DNA from: Pirellulales bacterium | GTDB lineage: Bacteria > Planctomycetota > Planctomycetia > Pirellulales > Thermoguttaceae | Reading direction: 5' to 3' | DNA length: 40,095 nucleotides | NCBI GenBank assembly: GCA_020846145.1 | Contig: JADLEL010000122.1 | Location: forward strand, 1 to 40,095 | In this document: positions 6,891 to 16,029 of the stretch, one piece after another | Position numbering within the stretch: position 1 is the stretch's first letter | How the letters are laid out: every line of letters starts with the position of its first letter | The notes under the pieces: model-generated | The model's database searches: none | The model's input: the letters and a program-made list of their open reading frames with translations, nothing else | Told to the model about the DNA's origin: nothing | Position numbers and translations under genes: made by a program

Positions 6891-8072
6891 TTAACACGAA
6901 AACAAACTAAACTCCACGTCATTTCCCTGGGTGATTTCCACGGGACCGGGGGGGATGTGGAGGTAGCAATTGGCCGCGGCCGCGTGGAAGACGTCGGCGG
7001 AGCTGACGCCGGGCTGGGGCTGCAATTGCCAGCCGTCATTGCTCCAGGATGCCTGGGCGGGGACGAAATGCGCGCGGCCGGTTTTGGGACGAATCGTTTG
7101 CAGGAGCCGGCCGCGATAGACTTCGGCCGGGGGCTTGCCTTCCATGCGGCGAATCGCCGCCGCCACGTAACGGTGGAAACCCAAGTGGCATCCCAGCGGA
7201 TTGCCCGGCAGGCCGAAGATCAATTGTCCGCCCTTGCGGGCCAGCAGCAGCGGCTTGCCCGGCTTTTGGGCCACGCGGTGGAAAATCGTTTCCGCGCCGA
7301 ACCGTTCCAAGGCCCGCGGCACGTAATCGTAAGTGCCCACCGAAACGCCGCCGGCAATCAGCACGAGGTCTTTTTCGGCGGCGGCGGCCAGGGCATCGAG
7401 AATGTCCTCGAAGCGATCGGGGACGGTCATCGCGATGGAGGCGTCGATGCCCATTTCCGCCGCCAGCGCCGCAAGCATGGGGCCGTTGGAGTCGCGGATT
7501 TGCACGGGAGTGGGTTGTTCGCCGTGGGCCGCCAATTCGCTGCCCGTGGTGATGGTCGCCAGCGAGGGCCGGGGGATGGCCGGCACGATTTCCACTCCGA
7601 ACGAAGCCAGGACGGCCGCCGCCAGCGGCGAGACGATCGTCCCGACGGGGAGCGCTTCCTGCCCGCGGCGGCATTCGCTCCCCGCAGAGGCGATGTGCTG
7701 GCCGGGCGCGATTTCGGCGGGCAAGGCAACGGCATCTCCCTCCCGGCGAACGTGTTCTTTTTGCACCACGGCTTGCGTGCCGGGCGGGCAGCACGCACCG
7801 GTCATGATTTCGATGCAGCTTCCGTCGGCGAGTTCGATATCGACTTGCCGGCCGGCGGCGATTTCGCCCGCCACAGGAACGGTCCGCCCGGCGTCGGCGA
7901 AGCGGACGGCATAACCGTCCATCATCGCGCGGGGAAACGGCGGGTAATCGCGGTCGGCGGAGATCGGTTCGGCCAGGACCAGCCCCAGGGCTTCGCGCAC
8001 GGTTACGCGCCTCGGCGGCAAGGGCCGAGCGACTTCGAGCACTTTCGCGAATGCGGCTTCCGGCGTCAGCAT
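6891..8072 (-). CDS. moeA: Molybdopterin molybdenumtransferase MoeA
   Basis: A 393-residue protein. MoeA inserts molybdate into adenylylated molybdopterin. Signatures: PFPRAMMDGYAVR near residue 45, TGACCPPGTQAVVQKE, SVGTYDYV, and GLPGNPLGCHLGF in the MoCF domain, followed by the small C-terminal domain IV. Length is normal. Its ATG lies inside the last codons of the TorD-like gene (7-base overlap), so it is translationally coupled to the molybdoenzyme operon. This ties cofactor supply to synthesis of the enzyme. Confidence 0.96.
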   Translation of the reverse strand: MLTPEAAFAKVLEVARPLPPRRVTVREALGLVLAEPISADRDYPPFPRAMMDGYAVRFADAGRTVPVAGEIAAGRQVDIELADGSCIEIMTGACCPPGTQAVVQKEHVRREGDAVALPAEIAPGQHIASAGSECRRGQEALPVGTIVSPLAAAVLASFGVEIVPAIPRPSLATITTGSELAAHGEQPTPVQIRDSNGPMLAALAAEMGIDASIAMTVPDRFEDILDALAAAAEKDLVLIAGGVSVGTYDYVPRALERFGAETIFHRVAQKPGKPLLLARKGGQLIFGLPGNPLGCHLGFHRYVAAAIRRMEGKPPAEVYRGRLLQTIRPKTGRAHFVPAQASWSNDGWQLQPQPGVSSADVFHAAAANCYLHIPPGPVEITQGNDVEFSLFSC

Positions 8073-8674
8073 GGTTGTATTATATCCAACGTCGCCTTGC
8101 CGACGGAAGGCGCGCGGCGGCAGAGGGTCGAACCGGCGAGGGCGAGGTAGCGGATTTCCGAGGCTACGAGCAGCCGGGCCAGCATTTCGGCCATGCCGGC
8201 GAGATGATTATTTTTGAAATCGGCCGCGGCTTCGGCGGCGATGGCTGCTTGTTCGGCGTCGCCGCGGGCGAGCGCGTAGGCTTCCTTCAGCGCGAGATAG
8301 CTCATGAAGCCCAGCATCACCGCCGCGTGGTCCGGCGGTTCGTCGAGGACCGGTTGGTAGGCGAAGGCGCTATAAAACGCCTGCAGATCCACGATCAGCC
8401 GGCCGGGTAGAATCGTTTCGCGGTAGCTCACTTCGCGGACGGCGGCCGGCCCGCCCGGCCCGAAGGTGGTGTGATAGAGTTCCGGCGTCGCCTCGTCCCG
8501 CGCCGCCGCGACCGCCGCTTGCAACTCGTCATCGGCGATTTCCCGGACTAGCGATTCCAATTGCTCCCGCCAGCCTTCGCCGGGGCATTCGAACAGCAGT
8601 CCGAGCAGCCGCCACTCGGCCGACCGGCGAAGCAGTTCGACGGCTTTCGGATCCGAAGCCAGTTGGTCGGTCAC
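8066..8674 (-). CDS. TorD/DmsD-family molybdoenzyme chaperone
   Basis: A 202-residue, mostly helical cytoplasmic protein. TorD-family proteins bind the Tat signal of the apo-catalytic subunit and hold it for cofactor insertion before export. The family-typical EPPDHAAVMLGFMSYL (around residue 115) is present, preceded by a segment LYHTTFGPGG. The GTG start (8674) overlaps the gamma-like gene stop as GTGA, with AAGGA upstream, so the two are coupled. Position after the catalytic, Fe-S and gamma genes matches the delta/NarJ slot of type II molybdoenzyme operons. Confidence 0.88.
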   Translation of the reverse strand: MTDQLASDPKAVELLRRSAEWRLLGLLFECPGEGWREQLESLVREIADDELQAAVAAARDEATPELYHTTFGPGGPAAVREVSYRETILPGRLIVDLQAFYSAFAYQPVLDEPPDHAAVMLGFMSYLALKEAYALARGDAEQAAIAAEAAADFKNNHLAGMAEMLARLLVASEIRYLALAGSTLCRRAPSVGKATLDIIQPC

Positions 8675-9537
8675 GGTTGATCCTTCACGTTGAAATTGAT
8701 CCAGGCGGTGCGCATTTTTTTGGCGCCGACCTCCTCCTTGGCCCCGTCCCACACGGCGAAAGCGATTTGCGGATTGGCGGCGGCGGCGATTCCTTCGGGG
8801 AGGCGGCGCGAGAGGACCACGGCCCAGCCTTTTGCCGTCCGCTGTCCGCTGCCCTTCGAGCCGTTCGCGGCGGCTGGCGTAATCGTGCCCGGCCCGTCGG
8901 CGATCAAATCCTGCACGGGCGTGTCGCGCGGGCCGGCCATCGCGTTGCCGAGCGCGCGGGCGGGGGCGTAACGCTTCGCCATTTCCTGCTGCTGCGGCGA
9001 TCCCTTCTCGAGCGATTTCGCGTCGAAGGGGTAATGATCGACAGTGGCATTCGGATAGATGTCGGTGATCGCGTCGCCGCGGCCCTCGACCTTGGCCTGC
9101 CAGCCGGCGTTCCAATAGGTGATTTCCACGGTCTTGCCGGCTTCGCCCATTTGCGGGGCGGGGACGGTCGGCTCGAATTTTTGCGGGAGCTGGATCGCGC
9201 AAGCGTCGCAGAAGTTGCCCGGATCGGCGAGATCGTTCCGCGTGGCGTCCTCCCACTCCAAGCGGAAGGCGATTTCGCGGTCGGTGCGGATCGCGCGGAC
9301 GCGGACCTCGGGCGTCGAAGCCGTCATCAAACGCGGCTCGACCAAATCCTGGAGAATCAGTTTGGCGACGAACTCGGGCGCGGCGTTCCACGCCGCCGCG
9401 TCGGATTTCGCGGGGATCGACGACGCCTTAACGGCGGCAACCTCGGTCAAGGGCGGCGGCGGAGTTTTTTGACACCCCGCCGGCAGCAGGAACGTGAAAG
9501 AGATCGAGATTACGACAAATCGATAAAGCGGCCGCAT
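8671..9537 (-). CDS. Gamma-subunit-like haem-binding lipoprotein (EbdC/DdhC type)
   Basis: A 288-residue protein. The N-terminus is a lipoprotein signal (RFVVISISFTFLLPAGC) with the lipobox Cys at about residue 22, so it should be membrane-anchored on the outer face of the cytoplasmic membrane. The body resembles the ethylbenzene/DMS dehydrogenase gamma family, which binds one b haem through Met and Lys: IRTDREIAFRLEWEDATRND, FCDACAIQLPQKF, ITYWNAGWQAKVEGRG, GWAVVLSRRLPEG and a final AWINFNVKDQP. ATG 9537 follows AGGAGG. Normally such gamma subunits are soluble periplasmic proteins, so a lipid anchor is a variation. A dispersed repeat (9574-9771) separates it from the beta gene. Confidence 0.85.
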   Translation of the reverse strand: MRPLYRFVVISISFTFLLPAGCQKTPPPPLTEVAAVKASSIPAKSDAAAWNAAPEFVAKLILQDLVEPRLMTASTPEVRVRAIRTDREIAFRLEWEDATRNDLADPGNFCDACAIQLPQKFEPTVPAPQMGEAGKTVEITYWNAGWQAKVEGRGDAITDIYPNATVDHYPFDAKSLEKGSPQQQEMAKRYAPARALGNAMAGPRDTPVQDLIADGPGTITPAAANGSKGSGQRTAKGWAVVLSRRLPEGIAAAANPQIAFAVWDGAKEEVGAKKMRTAWINFNVKDQP

Positions 9538-9556
9538 GGCGGGGCCTCCTGGGATA

Positions 9557-9795
9557 GTTTGGTTTAAGGGCAATTCACGCCCCGGTCGGGGACTGGTCCA
9601 TTTTTCGGCGGGATAACATATTTTGCGGATAAACGATAGGCCGAAAACATGGACCTGTCCCCTTCCCGCGGCGCGAGGGGGACAGTCCCATTTTCGCGGC
9701 GATTGAGCATTTTTTCGGCACCATCATCTTTTGCGCCGCGAAAATCGGGACAGTCCCCTGTGAACGGTTACGTTTGGTTTAAGGGCAATTCACGC
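9557..9795. repeat. 24-bp direct repeat flanking repeat copy 3
   Basis: The same 24 bases, starting GTTTGGTTTAAGGGCAATTC, occur at 9557-9580 and at 9772-9795, on either side of the dispersed repeat. The right copy contains the stop codon and last codons of the beta-subunit gene. The left copy is a second, untranslated version of that gene end. This is what a target-site duplication made by insertion would look like. The left junction shares TTCACGC with the element's own end, so microhomology may have guided it. Confidence 0.9.
9574..9771. repeat. Dispersed double-hairpin repeat, copy 3, inside the operon
   Basis: A 198-bp copy of the element at 4599-4803, same orientation, differing by scattered substitutions and lacking the outermost GTAAGCG of the left terminus. 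The 3' terminus TGAACGGTTAC is intact. It lies between the beta and gamma genes of the leftward operon. Its two hairpins would be part of the polycistronic RNA and could modulate expression of the genes beyond. Confidence 0.92.
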
Positions 9796-10906
9796 GGGCG
9801 ACGTTGTATTTCTTGTCGAACGCCTCGCGGATATAAACCGGTTCGCGCAGGGGCACGCGGACGATCTCCGCGCCATTTTCCTCCGCGCCGATGATCGTAT
9901 CGTTCTCGCGTTTCCAGCGCGGCATGACCTGCTCGCTGCAACCGAAGAGGCTCAGCAAGCCGGCTAAATCCGGATCATCCGGAGCCTTGCGATAGGTCTC
10001 GATCGCCGCCGCCGCGCCGGGACCGAACATCTGCCGCAAAAACGAATCGGGCGCGTGGATCGGCGGAATGTAATACACGTTCGGCTCCAAGCCGAATTGC
10101 GGGAACAGCGGCAGCGCCACTTTCCGAACGTGGACCAGATAATCGATGGGATTTTCCGGGATTGCGTTTTCCGGCTGGGAGATATAGCCCGCCATGCGAA
10201 TCTTGCCGATGCAATTCAGGAAGCACTGCTGCTGCAATTTGTTCTCGAATTTCGGGTAGCAGGCGATGCACTTTTCCGACGTGCCGGTGAGGGGATTGAA
10301 AAACACCTTCTTATACGGACAGCCTTGGGTGCATTCGCGGTATCCGCGGCAGCGGCCCTGATCGACCAGCACGATGCCGTCTTCGGGGCGTTTGTAGATC
10401 GAGCCGCGCGGGCAGGACGCCAGGCAGGCGGGATAGGTGCAGTGGTTGCAAATCCGCGCCAAGTAGAAGAACCACGTAAGGTGCGGAAAATGCAGGTTCG
10501 TCCCGTTTTCGATCTTCCCCGCGCAATCGTCCTCGCCGACGTTGGGATAGGAAAAATCGTGGTCGTCGGGCCGCCAGCCGAGCACGCGCTGCCCGGCGGG
10601 GGCGGCCTCGAAGATCGTGCGGCCTTCGTAGCCGCCGCCGTTCCACTGCTGCGGGCCGAGTTGCTTGAGCAATTTCAAGTCCCAGGCAAGCGGATAGCAG
10701 CCGTAAGGCTTCGATTCGACGTTGTTCCAGAGCATGTATTCCTGCCCCTTGCCCGAAGTCCAGGTGGTCTTGCAGGCCAAGGTGCAGGTTTGGCAGGCGA
10801 TGCACTTGTTAATGTCGAAGACCGCCGCGAATTGCTTTTGCGGCCGGTTTTCGGGATACCAATAGGACATCTCCCGGCGGATTTGCCAGTTGTAAACGCG
10901 GGCCAT
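9779..10906 (-). CDS. Iron-sulfur (beta) subunit, NarH/EbdB type
   Basis: A 375-residue electron-transfer subunit. It has the four Cys groups of type II molybdoenzyme beta subunits: [12 protein letters not shown] (about residues 35-46), [31 protein letters not shown], and CIACYP...C...C. Three [4Fe-4S] and one [3Fe-4S] cluster are expected. The CRGYREC form, with Tyr where NarH has Trp, fits the [3Fe-4S] site. It is shorter than E. coli NarH (about 510) and close to EbdB, PcrB and archaeal-type NarH. There is no own signal peptide, so it should be exported with the catalytic subunit. ATG 10906 lies two bases after the catalytic gene stop; the frame runs open far upstream but that is antisense-type shadow of the alpha gene. 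Confidence 0.95.
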   Translation of the reverse strand: MARVYNWQIRREMSYWYPENRPQKQFAAVFDINKCIACQTCTLACKTTWTSGKGQEYMLWNNVESKPYGCYPLAWDLKLLKQLGPQQWNGGGYEGRTIFEAAPAGQRVLGWRPDDHDFSYPNVGEDDCAGKIENGTNLHFPHLTWFFYLARICNHCTYPACLASCPRGSIYKRPEDGIVLVDQGRCRGYRECTQGCPYKKVFFNPLTGTSEKCIACYPKFENKLQQQCFLNCIGKIRMAGYISQPENAIPENPIDYLVHVRKVALPLFPQFGLEPNVYYIPPIHAPDSFLRQMFGPGAAAAIETYRKAPDDPDLAGLLSLFGCSEQVMPRWKRENDTIIGAEENGAEIVRVPLREPVYIREAFDKKYNVARVNCP

Positions 10907-10908
10907 GC

Positions 10909-13900
10909 TTATTTCTCCTGCGGTTTGCCGGCAAGGGCGACGAACGCGCCGGCAAGGTAGTTTTTCATTTCCTCGGATTCGTAGCGCGGGCGGATGCCGA
11001 GTTCGGCGGGCCGCCAAAGGCCCGCGGCGCCCAATCCGCCCGGCTCGGCCTTGGTGATTTTCACGAACGCTTCGCGCGGCGCGCCGGTGGGGCAATGCAC
11101 GTCGGGCAGGAAGCCTTTGCCGATCGCCTGGCCGAAGAGCGTCTTGCGCACCAGCGAGTCGGTCATCCACGTGGGCTTGAGCCAGCCGCGGGTGGCCGAT
11201 TGATGCGAGCCGGAGCGGAACATCGCCTGGTAGTTGGTGCGGGGATTTTTCGCCAGCCCGTCCTTGCGGGTCCGTTGGCCCTCCTGCGAGCCGGGCGTCG
11301 CGCCGTACATGTTGAACCACATCCGCGCCACGCCGCGAGGCGTGCCGGGATAGTACCGCGCCCGGCAGAGCAGCCGCGAGAAGGCGTAATCGGCCTTGTT
11401 TTTCTGCCAGCCGCGGAACGGCCGGTCCTCGGGGTCGGGATCGATCCAGACGTAATCGCCGTCCTCGACGCCCAAGGACTTGGCGTCTTCGGGATTGAGA
11501 TCGACGTAGCCTTCCGAAACGAACGGCGCCCGCTTGTCGTGCCGGTGCAAATCGCCGAACGGGCCGAAGAGCACGGCGATCATATCGGTGTCGATGGGCG
11601 TGGTGTGCGAGCCGTGCCGGTACTTGGGCGTGTGGAAGATGAACTTGAAGCCGTCTTTCATGAGCGGATGCGGCGAGTTCTTCGTTTCGGCCCAGGTCTT
11701 CACCACGTTTCGGCCGCAGCGCACGTCGCAGGAGAGATCGTCGCGCCGCACGCCGTAATCTTCGGGGCCGGCGGGCCGGAGGGCTTCGTGCTTGGGGGCC
11801 ACGATCACGTTCGGCTCGTAGAACGTCGAATCGACCGGCTCGCGGTGGACGGGCAGATTCTCGCCGGCCTCGATGAATTCCTTCTCTTCGCGGTAGAATT
11901 CCAGCCGCCCGCTCTTGGTGTACCAGGGTCGGGAGTCGGTTACCTGCTCGTAGCCCACCGCCTTGGGGATCGTGCGGCTGTTGATGAGCGCGGGGACGCC
12001 CTCCTTGGCCTTGGCTTCGAGTTCGAGGAAGTTGTAGCCCTTGGTGTTCGTCGAAAAGTCGAGAATCCGCTGCAGATAGACGTCGGTGCGCCCCTCGCGG
12101 ACGAATTTCCAATAATCGTTGAAGCGATCGTCCTTGGTAAGCTCGGCGAGCTTGGCGGCGACTTCGGCGTAAACTTCGATATCGCCGATGGTCTTGAAGA
12201 TTCGCTTAAGCGGCGTGCGGGGAAAGACCTGCAAGAACGGATTGGTTACCGAGGCGGTCATGTCGGGGTGCTTGAGTTCGGCCCAGCAATCGACGCCGAA
12301 AACCACGTCGGCCCATTCGCAGGAGGTGGACCACCACCACTCGTTGACGGCGACCATTTCGATCTTCGGCAGCACATTAACGACCGTGTTGTAATGCCAT
12401 TTGACGTTGCCCAATATCGAATTGGCGTTGGCGAACCAGAGCGCTTTGGTGGGGGCGGGCATGTGGGTGGCGCCCGTGAGCAGCTTTTTGCCCACCCGCA
12501 GCGGATGATCCTCGTGGTTGTAATAGTGGGCCGATTCGGGCTTCCAATACTGCTTGGGGCGCGCCGGTTTGGCGGGGTCCAATTCGATATCGAAGGGATT
12601 TTCGTTGATGTACTGCGGCGCGCCGTTGAAGAGCGCCACGCGGTAATTGCCCGCGTAGGAGCCGACGTTGCCGCCGATCTTGCCCACGTTGCCGGTCATC
12701 GCGGCCAAGAGGAAGATCGCGCGGTCTTTGTTGTCGTTGTTGAAGAACTGATTCGGTCCCATGCCCACCGCGAAGAGCGTCGTGCCGGGCTGTTTGGCGA
12801 AATGCCGGGCGAGCGATTCGATGGCTGCGGCCGGAGCCCAGGTGAGTTCCTCGACCGTCCGCGGATCGAAATGCGCCGCGTACTCCTGGACCAAATCGAA
12901 CACCGGTCGGCAGCGGACCTTCTTGCCGTCGGCGAGGGTTACTTCGATCGTTCCTTCAAGAAGCGCCTCGCCGACTTGCGATTTCGCGCCTACCTCGTCG
13001 CGCGTCAGTTTTTTCGGAGCGGCGGCGGCGGTGTCCCACCAAACGTAGTCGCCCCACGCTTCCCGCATGGCCTCGGGGATGAGCATGTCCTTCTGACCGA
13101 GGGCGGGCGGTTCTTTTTCGTTCGCCGCCATGACCCTGGTTTGGTTGGTCAATTCGCCGGGTTTCTCGCCGAAGACTTCTTCGGCGCGCAGGTATTGCAG
13201 CGTATCCATGCGGACCAGGATCGGCAGGTCGGTCCATTGCCGCACGTAATCGGGATCGTAGAGCTTTTCGCGGAAGATCACGTTTGCCAATCCCAAGGCC
13301 AAGGCGGGCGTGGTGCCGGGCCGGACGACGACCACCTCATCGCCTTTGCTGGCCGTGGCCGAGTATTCGCAGGCGATGACCACCACCTTGACGCCCTTTA
13401 GCCGGGCTTCGGTGAGCCAATGGGCGTCGGGCATTTTCGTGGTGATCCAGTTCATGCCCCACACAACCACCGTCTTGCATTGCTCGACCGCGTTCAAGTC
13501 GAACTCCACCGTCTGCTGGCCGGTAACCATGGGATGGCCGGGCGGCAAGTCGGTGTGCCAACTGTAATTGTCGAAGCCGCGCCCGCCCACGGCCTTGTCG
13601 GGACCGACCTTGCGGATGGCGTCGTCCAAGAGCGCCATCGAATTGGCCATGCGGTACAGGCCGAAAACGCGGGTCATGCCGAGAAGCGGCATTCCGCCGC
13701 GGAATTTGAGGACCTGCGTGCCGACGCCCCCGGCGGCCTCGACCACTGCCTCGTCGTAGTGTTGGGCGAGGAGTTTCTTTTTGCCCTCCTCGCCGGAATA
13801 GGTTTCGGCGATGTTTTTCAAGGCCGCGGCGACGATCGCCGCCGCTTCGGCGTGCGACATGCGCACCCATTGATCCCGCGCCCGCTGGAAAAACTCCGGG

Positions 13901-14364
13901 GCGGGCCTGCCGTCTTCGCCGCGGGGAAAACCGGCGTCGTGCCAGCGCTTGAAGCCGGCGCGGACCATGCACTGGTTCACGCGGCGGTCGCCGTAAAAAC
14001 GCCGCGTCAGCGCGAGTCCTTTTTGGCACACGCGAGGATCCCAGCGATGCGACGTTCGATTGCCTTCCAAGTCGGTCGCTTCGCCGTAACGCATGGTCGG
14101 ACCGATGCGCGTTACCACGCCCGACCGCACGAAACTCTCGAGCAGGCAATTGTGGGTGTCGTTCGGCGCGCAGAGGAACGTGAAGGTGGAATCGTACCGC
14201 CATAAATCGCGATAGGTCTTTTCCCAATCGCGGTGGGGATACGCGGCCAGCGGATTGGCGACGGCCTCCAGTCCCCAGGCCTTGGCGGCCGAGGCGGCCA
14301 GAGCGCCGAAGCCGGCCGCGCCGACGGCTTGCAGAAAATCGCGGCGGGTAACATCTTTCGTCAT
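10909..14364 (-). CDS. Molybdopterin catalytic (alpha) subunit, type II DMSO-reductase family (Nar/Nxr-like)
   Basis: A 1151-residue bis-MGD oxidoreductase. A twin-arginine signal ([20 protein letters not shown], residues 6-25) directs it outside the cytoplasm. The FS0 cluster site is C65-APN-D69-THN-C73 with a further Cys at 113. [11 protein letters not shown] matches the NarG segment YCDLPPASP, so Asp272 should be the molybdenum ligand that defines type II enzymes; VVVWGMNW and [18 protein letters not shown] segments follow as in NarG. The C-terminal cofactor domain includes GDYVWIDPD. The ATG overlaps the cytochrome c stop (ATGA) with GGAGGAG upstream. Neighbours suggest nitrate reduction or nitrite oxidation, but other anions (chlorate, selenate) cannot be excluded from sequence. 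Confidence 0.92.
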   Translation of the reverse strand: MTKDVTRRDFLQAVGAAGFGALAASAAKAWGLEAVANPLAAYPHRDWEKTYRDLWRYDSTFTFLCAPNDTHNCLLESFVRSGVVTRIGPTMRYGEATDLEGNRTSHRWDPRVCQKGLALTRRFYGDRRVNQCMVRAGFKRWHDAGFPRGEDGRPAPEFFQRARDQWVRMSHAEAAAIVAAALKNIAETYSGEEGKKKLLAQHYDEAVVEAAGGVGTQVLKFRGGMPLLGMTRVFGLYRMANSMALLDDAIRKVGPDKAVGGRGFDNYSWHTDLPPGHPMVTGQQTVEFDLNAVEQCKTVVVWGMNWITTKMPDAHWLTEARLKGVKVVVIACEYSATASKGDEVVVVRPGTTPALALGLANVIFREKLYDPDYVRQWTDLPILVRMDTLQYLRAEEVFGEKPGELTNQTRVMAANEKEPPALGQKDMLIPEAMREAWGDYVWWDTAAAAPKKLTRDEVGAKSQVGEALLEGTIEVTLADGKKVRCRPVFDLVQEYAAHFDPRTVEELTWAPAAAIESLARHFAKQPGTTLFAVGMGPNQFFNNDNKDRAIFLLAAMTGNVGKIGGNVGSYAGNYRVALFNGAPQYINENPFDIELDPAKPARPKQYWKPESAHYYNHEDHPLRVGKKLLTGATHMPAPTKALWFANANSILGNVKWHYNTVVNVLPKIEMVAVNEWWWSTSCEWADVVFGVDCWAELKHPDMTASVTNPFLQVFPRTPLKRIFKTIGDIEVYAEVAAKLAELTKDDRFNDYWKFVREGRTDVYLQRILDFSTNTKGYNFLELEAKAKEGVPALINSRTIPKAVGYEQVTDSRPWYTKSGRLEFYREEKEFIEAGENLPVHREPVDSTFYEPNVIVAPKHEALRPAGPEDYGVRRDDLSCDVRCGRNVVKTWAETKNSPHPLMKDGFKFIFHTPKYRHGSHTTPIDTDMIAVLFGPFGDLHRHDKRAPFVSEGYVDLNPEDAKSLGVEDGDYVWIDPDPEDRPFRGWQKNKADYAFSRLLCRARYYPGTPRGVARMWFNMYGATPGSQEGQRTRKDGLAKNPRTNYQAMFRSGSHQSATRGWLKPTWMTDSLVRKTLFGQAIGKGFLPDVHCPTGAPREAFVKITKAEPGGLGAAGLWRPAELGIRPRYESEEMKNYLAGAFVALAGKPQEK

Positions 14365-16025
14365 GGTTTTTTCTCCTCCCAACTGCGAAGGTAAGCGACC
14401 AGCGATTCGATTTCGGCCGGGGAAAGGGCCGGATGCACGGTGGAAGCCTCCCCAAAACTCTGCATGGTCGTGCCGCGCCGCCCGCGGCCGATGGTTTCGA
14501 CCAAATAGGCATCGTCGGCGGCGGCTAATAACGATTTATTGTTCAATGCCGGGGCCTCGAGGCCCTCGCCCTTCGCGCCGTGGCAGCCGGCGCAATAGGC
14601 CGCATACAACTTGCCGCCGGCAGCCGCGTCGGCTTTGACCCAGCGGCGCTCGGCAATGGGACGCTTCGGCTCGGGCACGCCGCCGATCCGCCGCAGGTGG
14701 CCGACGATCCGCGCGATCTCCTCGTCGCGCAAACCGCCTTCGTTCTCGCCCCAGGCGGGCATCCGCCGGCCGGGACGCCCCATTTTTATCGTATCTTGGA
14801 TGAACTGGTCGGTGGCGGCGGCCAGAAAATCGGGATTGGCGATCGCCGGGAAGGGATACGTTTCCGGGAACCGCCGGCCTTCGCCGTTCGGGCCGTGGCA
14901 GCCCGAACAGAGCGTCGCGTAGAGCGTCGCGCCGTCGGCGGCGAACTCGCGCTCCTTGAAACGCTCGACGCGGAGGCGGTCTTTCGGCCAGAGCGACTCG
15001 GAAACGTCGCCGCGGCGGAGCGAGAGCATATAGTAGGTCAAGAGATCGATCTCCGCGTCGTTCAGGCCGAAGACCGGCATTTTCGAGTCGGGAACGATTT
15101 TACCCGGCTCGCGGGTGTGGGCCGAAAGCCAGTTGGCCAGCGTCGGTTTTCCGGGAACGTGGGCGAAATTCAATTGCCCCGGATCTTTGAGGCCCACGCG
15201 CGACATATCCGGCCCCTCGTCCCCACCGACGCCGCTGATCTTGTGGCAGCCCTGGCATCCCAGCGTGTGGAAGAGGGCCTTGGCCTCGACGAGCTTCGCC
15301 GCGCCGGTCCGCGTGGCAAGAAACGTTTCGAGGGCCGTGCGGTCCGGTTCCTCGATCTTGCCGAAAGATATTCTCCACGGGCCGTCGGACGATTCCTCCC
15401 GCTTTTTCAGGTGTTTTTCGTACCACCGGCGGTCGTAGCCCGCCAAGCCCGCGGCGGAAAGGTCGGGGCCTTCCATCCCGCCCGCGCCGCCGGGGCGCAG
15501 CGTGCCGCCGCGGCCGTCGAGCCGATGGCAGGCGAGGCAGTCGTATCGCTCGAAGATCGCTTGTCCGCCGGTCAGTTGCGATTCGGTCGGAATGCCGACG
15601 TAAGCATGGCAGGTTCCGCAACCGGCGTAGGCGTAGCGCGCGGGGATCATCGGATCGGGCCAGAAGGGCACGTCGCCGTGGGCGTCGGCCTTGTCGGTGG
15701 CGCGGCCCTGGCCCGCATGGCAGACGGTGCAGCCGAACTCCGCCGGGTCGTGCCCGACCGGCTTATGCGGCGCGGCCAGCGGACCGCCGGAAATTCCCTG
15801 CTCGCCCGCCGCCATCCCCACGTGACAGGAAACGCAGCGATCGGCGGCCTGCATTTTCGGCGCCACGACTTGCCGCAAATGCACGTCCAAGGGGCCGCTC
15901 TCGGTCGCCAGGGCCTTCTGCGTCTGCCGCCACTCGCGGAAGATATTTTCCTGCACGGCCGCTCCCGCCAATAAGGCGAGAGTTCCCAGGCTCGACCACA
16001 GCAGCAAATGTTTGTTTTTGTTCAT
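14361..16025 (-). CDS. Heptahaem c-type cytochrome
   Basis: A 554-residue exported protein with a hydrophobic N-terminal signal or anchor ([18 protein letters not shown]) and seven CxxCH haem sites at about residues 64, 99, 136, 163, 257, 373 and 478. The first three are closely spaced like a multihaem domain; the last four look like successive mono-haem cytochrome c modules, with candidate distal Met ligands in KMPVF, RMPAW and TMQSF. It lies between cytochrome b and the catalytic subunit, 4 bases after the former and overlapping the latter. Inferred role: carry electrons between the Rieske/cytochrome b complex and the molybdoenzyme. I know no named family with exactly this order. Confidence 0.92.
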   Translation of the reverse strand: MNKNKHLLLWSSLGTLALLAGAAVQENIFREWRQTQKALATESGPLDVHLRQVVAPKMQAADRCVSCHVGMAAGEQGISGGPLAAPHKPVGHDPAEFGCTVCHAGQGRATDKADAHGDVPFWPDPMIPARYAYAGCGTCHAYVGIPTESQLTGGQAIFERYDCLACHRLDGRGGTLRPGGAGGMEGPDLSAAGLAGYDRRWYEKHLKKREESSDGPWRISFGKIEEPDRTALETFLATRTGAAKLVEAKALFHTLGCQGCHKISGVGGDEGPDMSRVGLKDPGQLNFAHVPGKPTLANWLSAHTREPGKIVPDSKMPVFGLNDAEIDLLTYYMLSLRRGDVSESLWPKDRLRVERFKEREFAADGATLYATLCSGCHGPNGEGRRFPETYPFPAIANPDFLAAATDQFIQDTIKMGRPGRRMPAWGENEGGLRDEEIARIVGHLRRIGGVPEPKRPIAERRWVKADAAAGGKLYAAYCAGCHGAKGEGLEAPALNNKSLLAAADDAYLVETIGRGRRGTTMQSFGEASTVHPALSPAEIESLVAYLRSWEEKKP

Positions 16026-16029
16026 GGCG

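Noticed and set aside
10907..12112. Upstream extension of the Fe-S subunit frame by about 400 codons
   Set aside because: It runs in a second frame inside the catalytic subunit gene and its residues are Arg-rich shadow sequence; the family N-terminus starts at 10906.
11095..13401. 768-codon rightward open frame opposite the catalytic subunit gene
   Set aside because: It is entirely antisense to a well-supported gene, rich in Arg/Gly/His/Asp of the kind produced by GC-rich opposite-strand reading, and shows no domain.
10909..14364. Firm naming of the catalytic subunit as NarG nitrate reductase
   Set aside because: The molybdenum-ligand segment proves the type II family only; the altered FS0 site and EbdC-type gamma subunit leave nitrite oxidation and other anions open.
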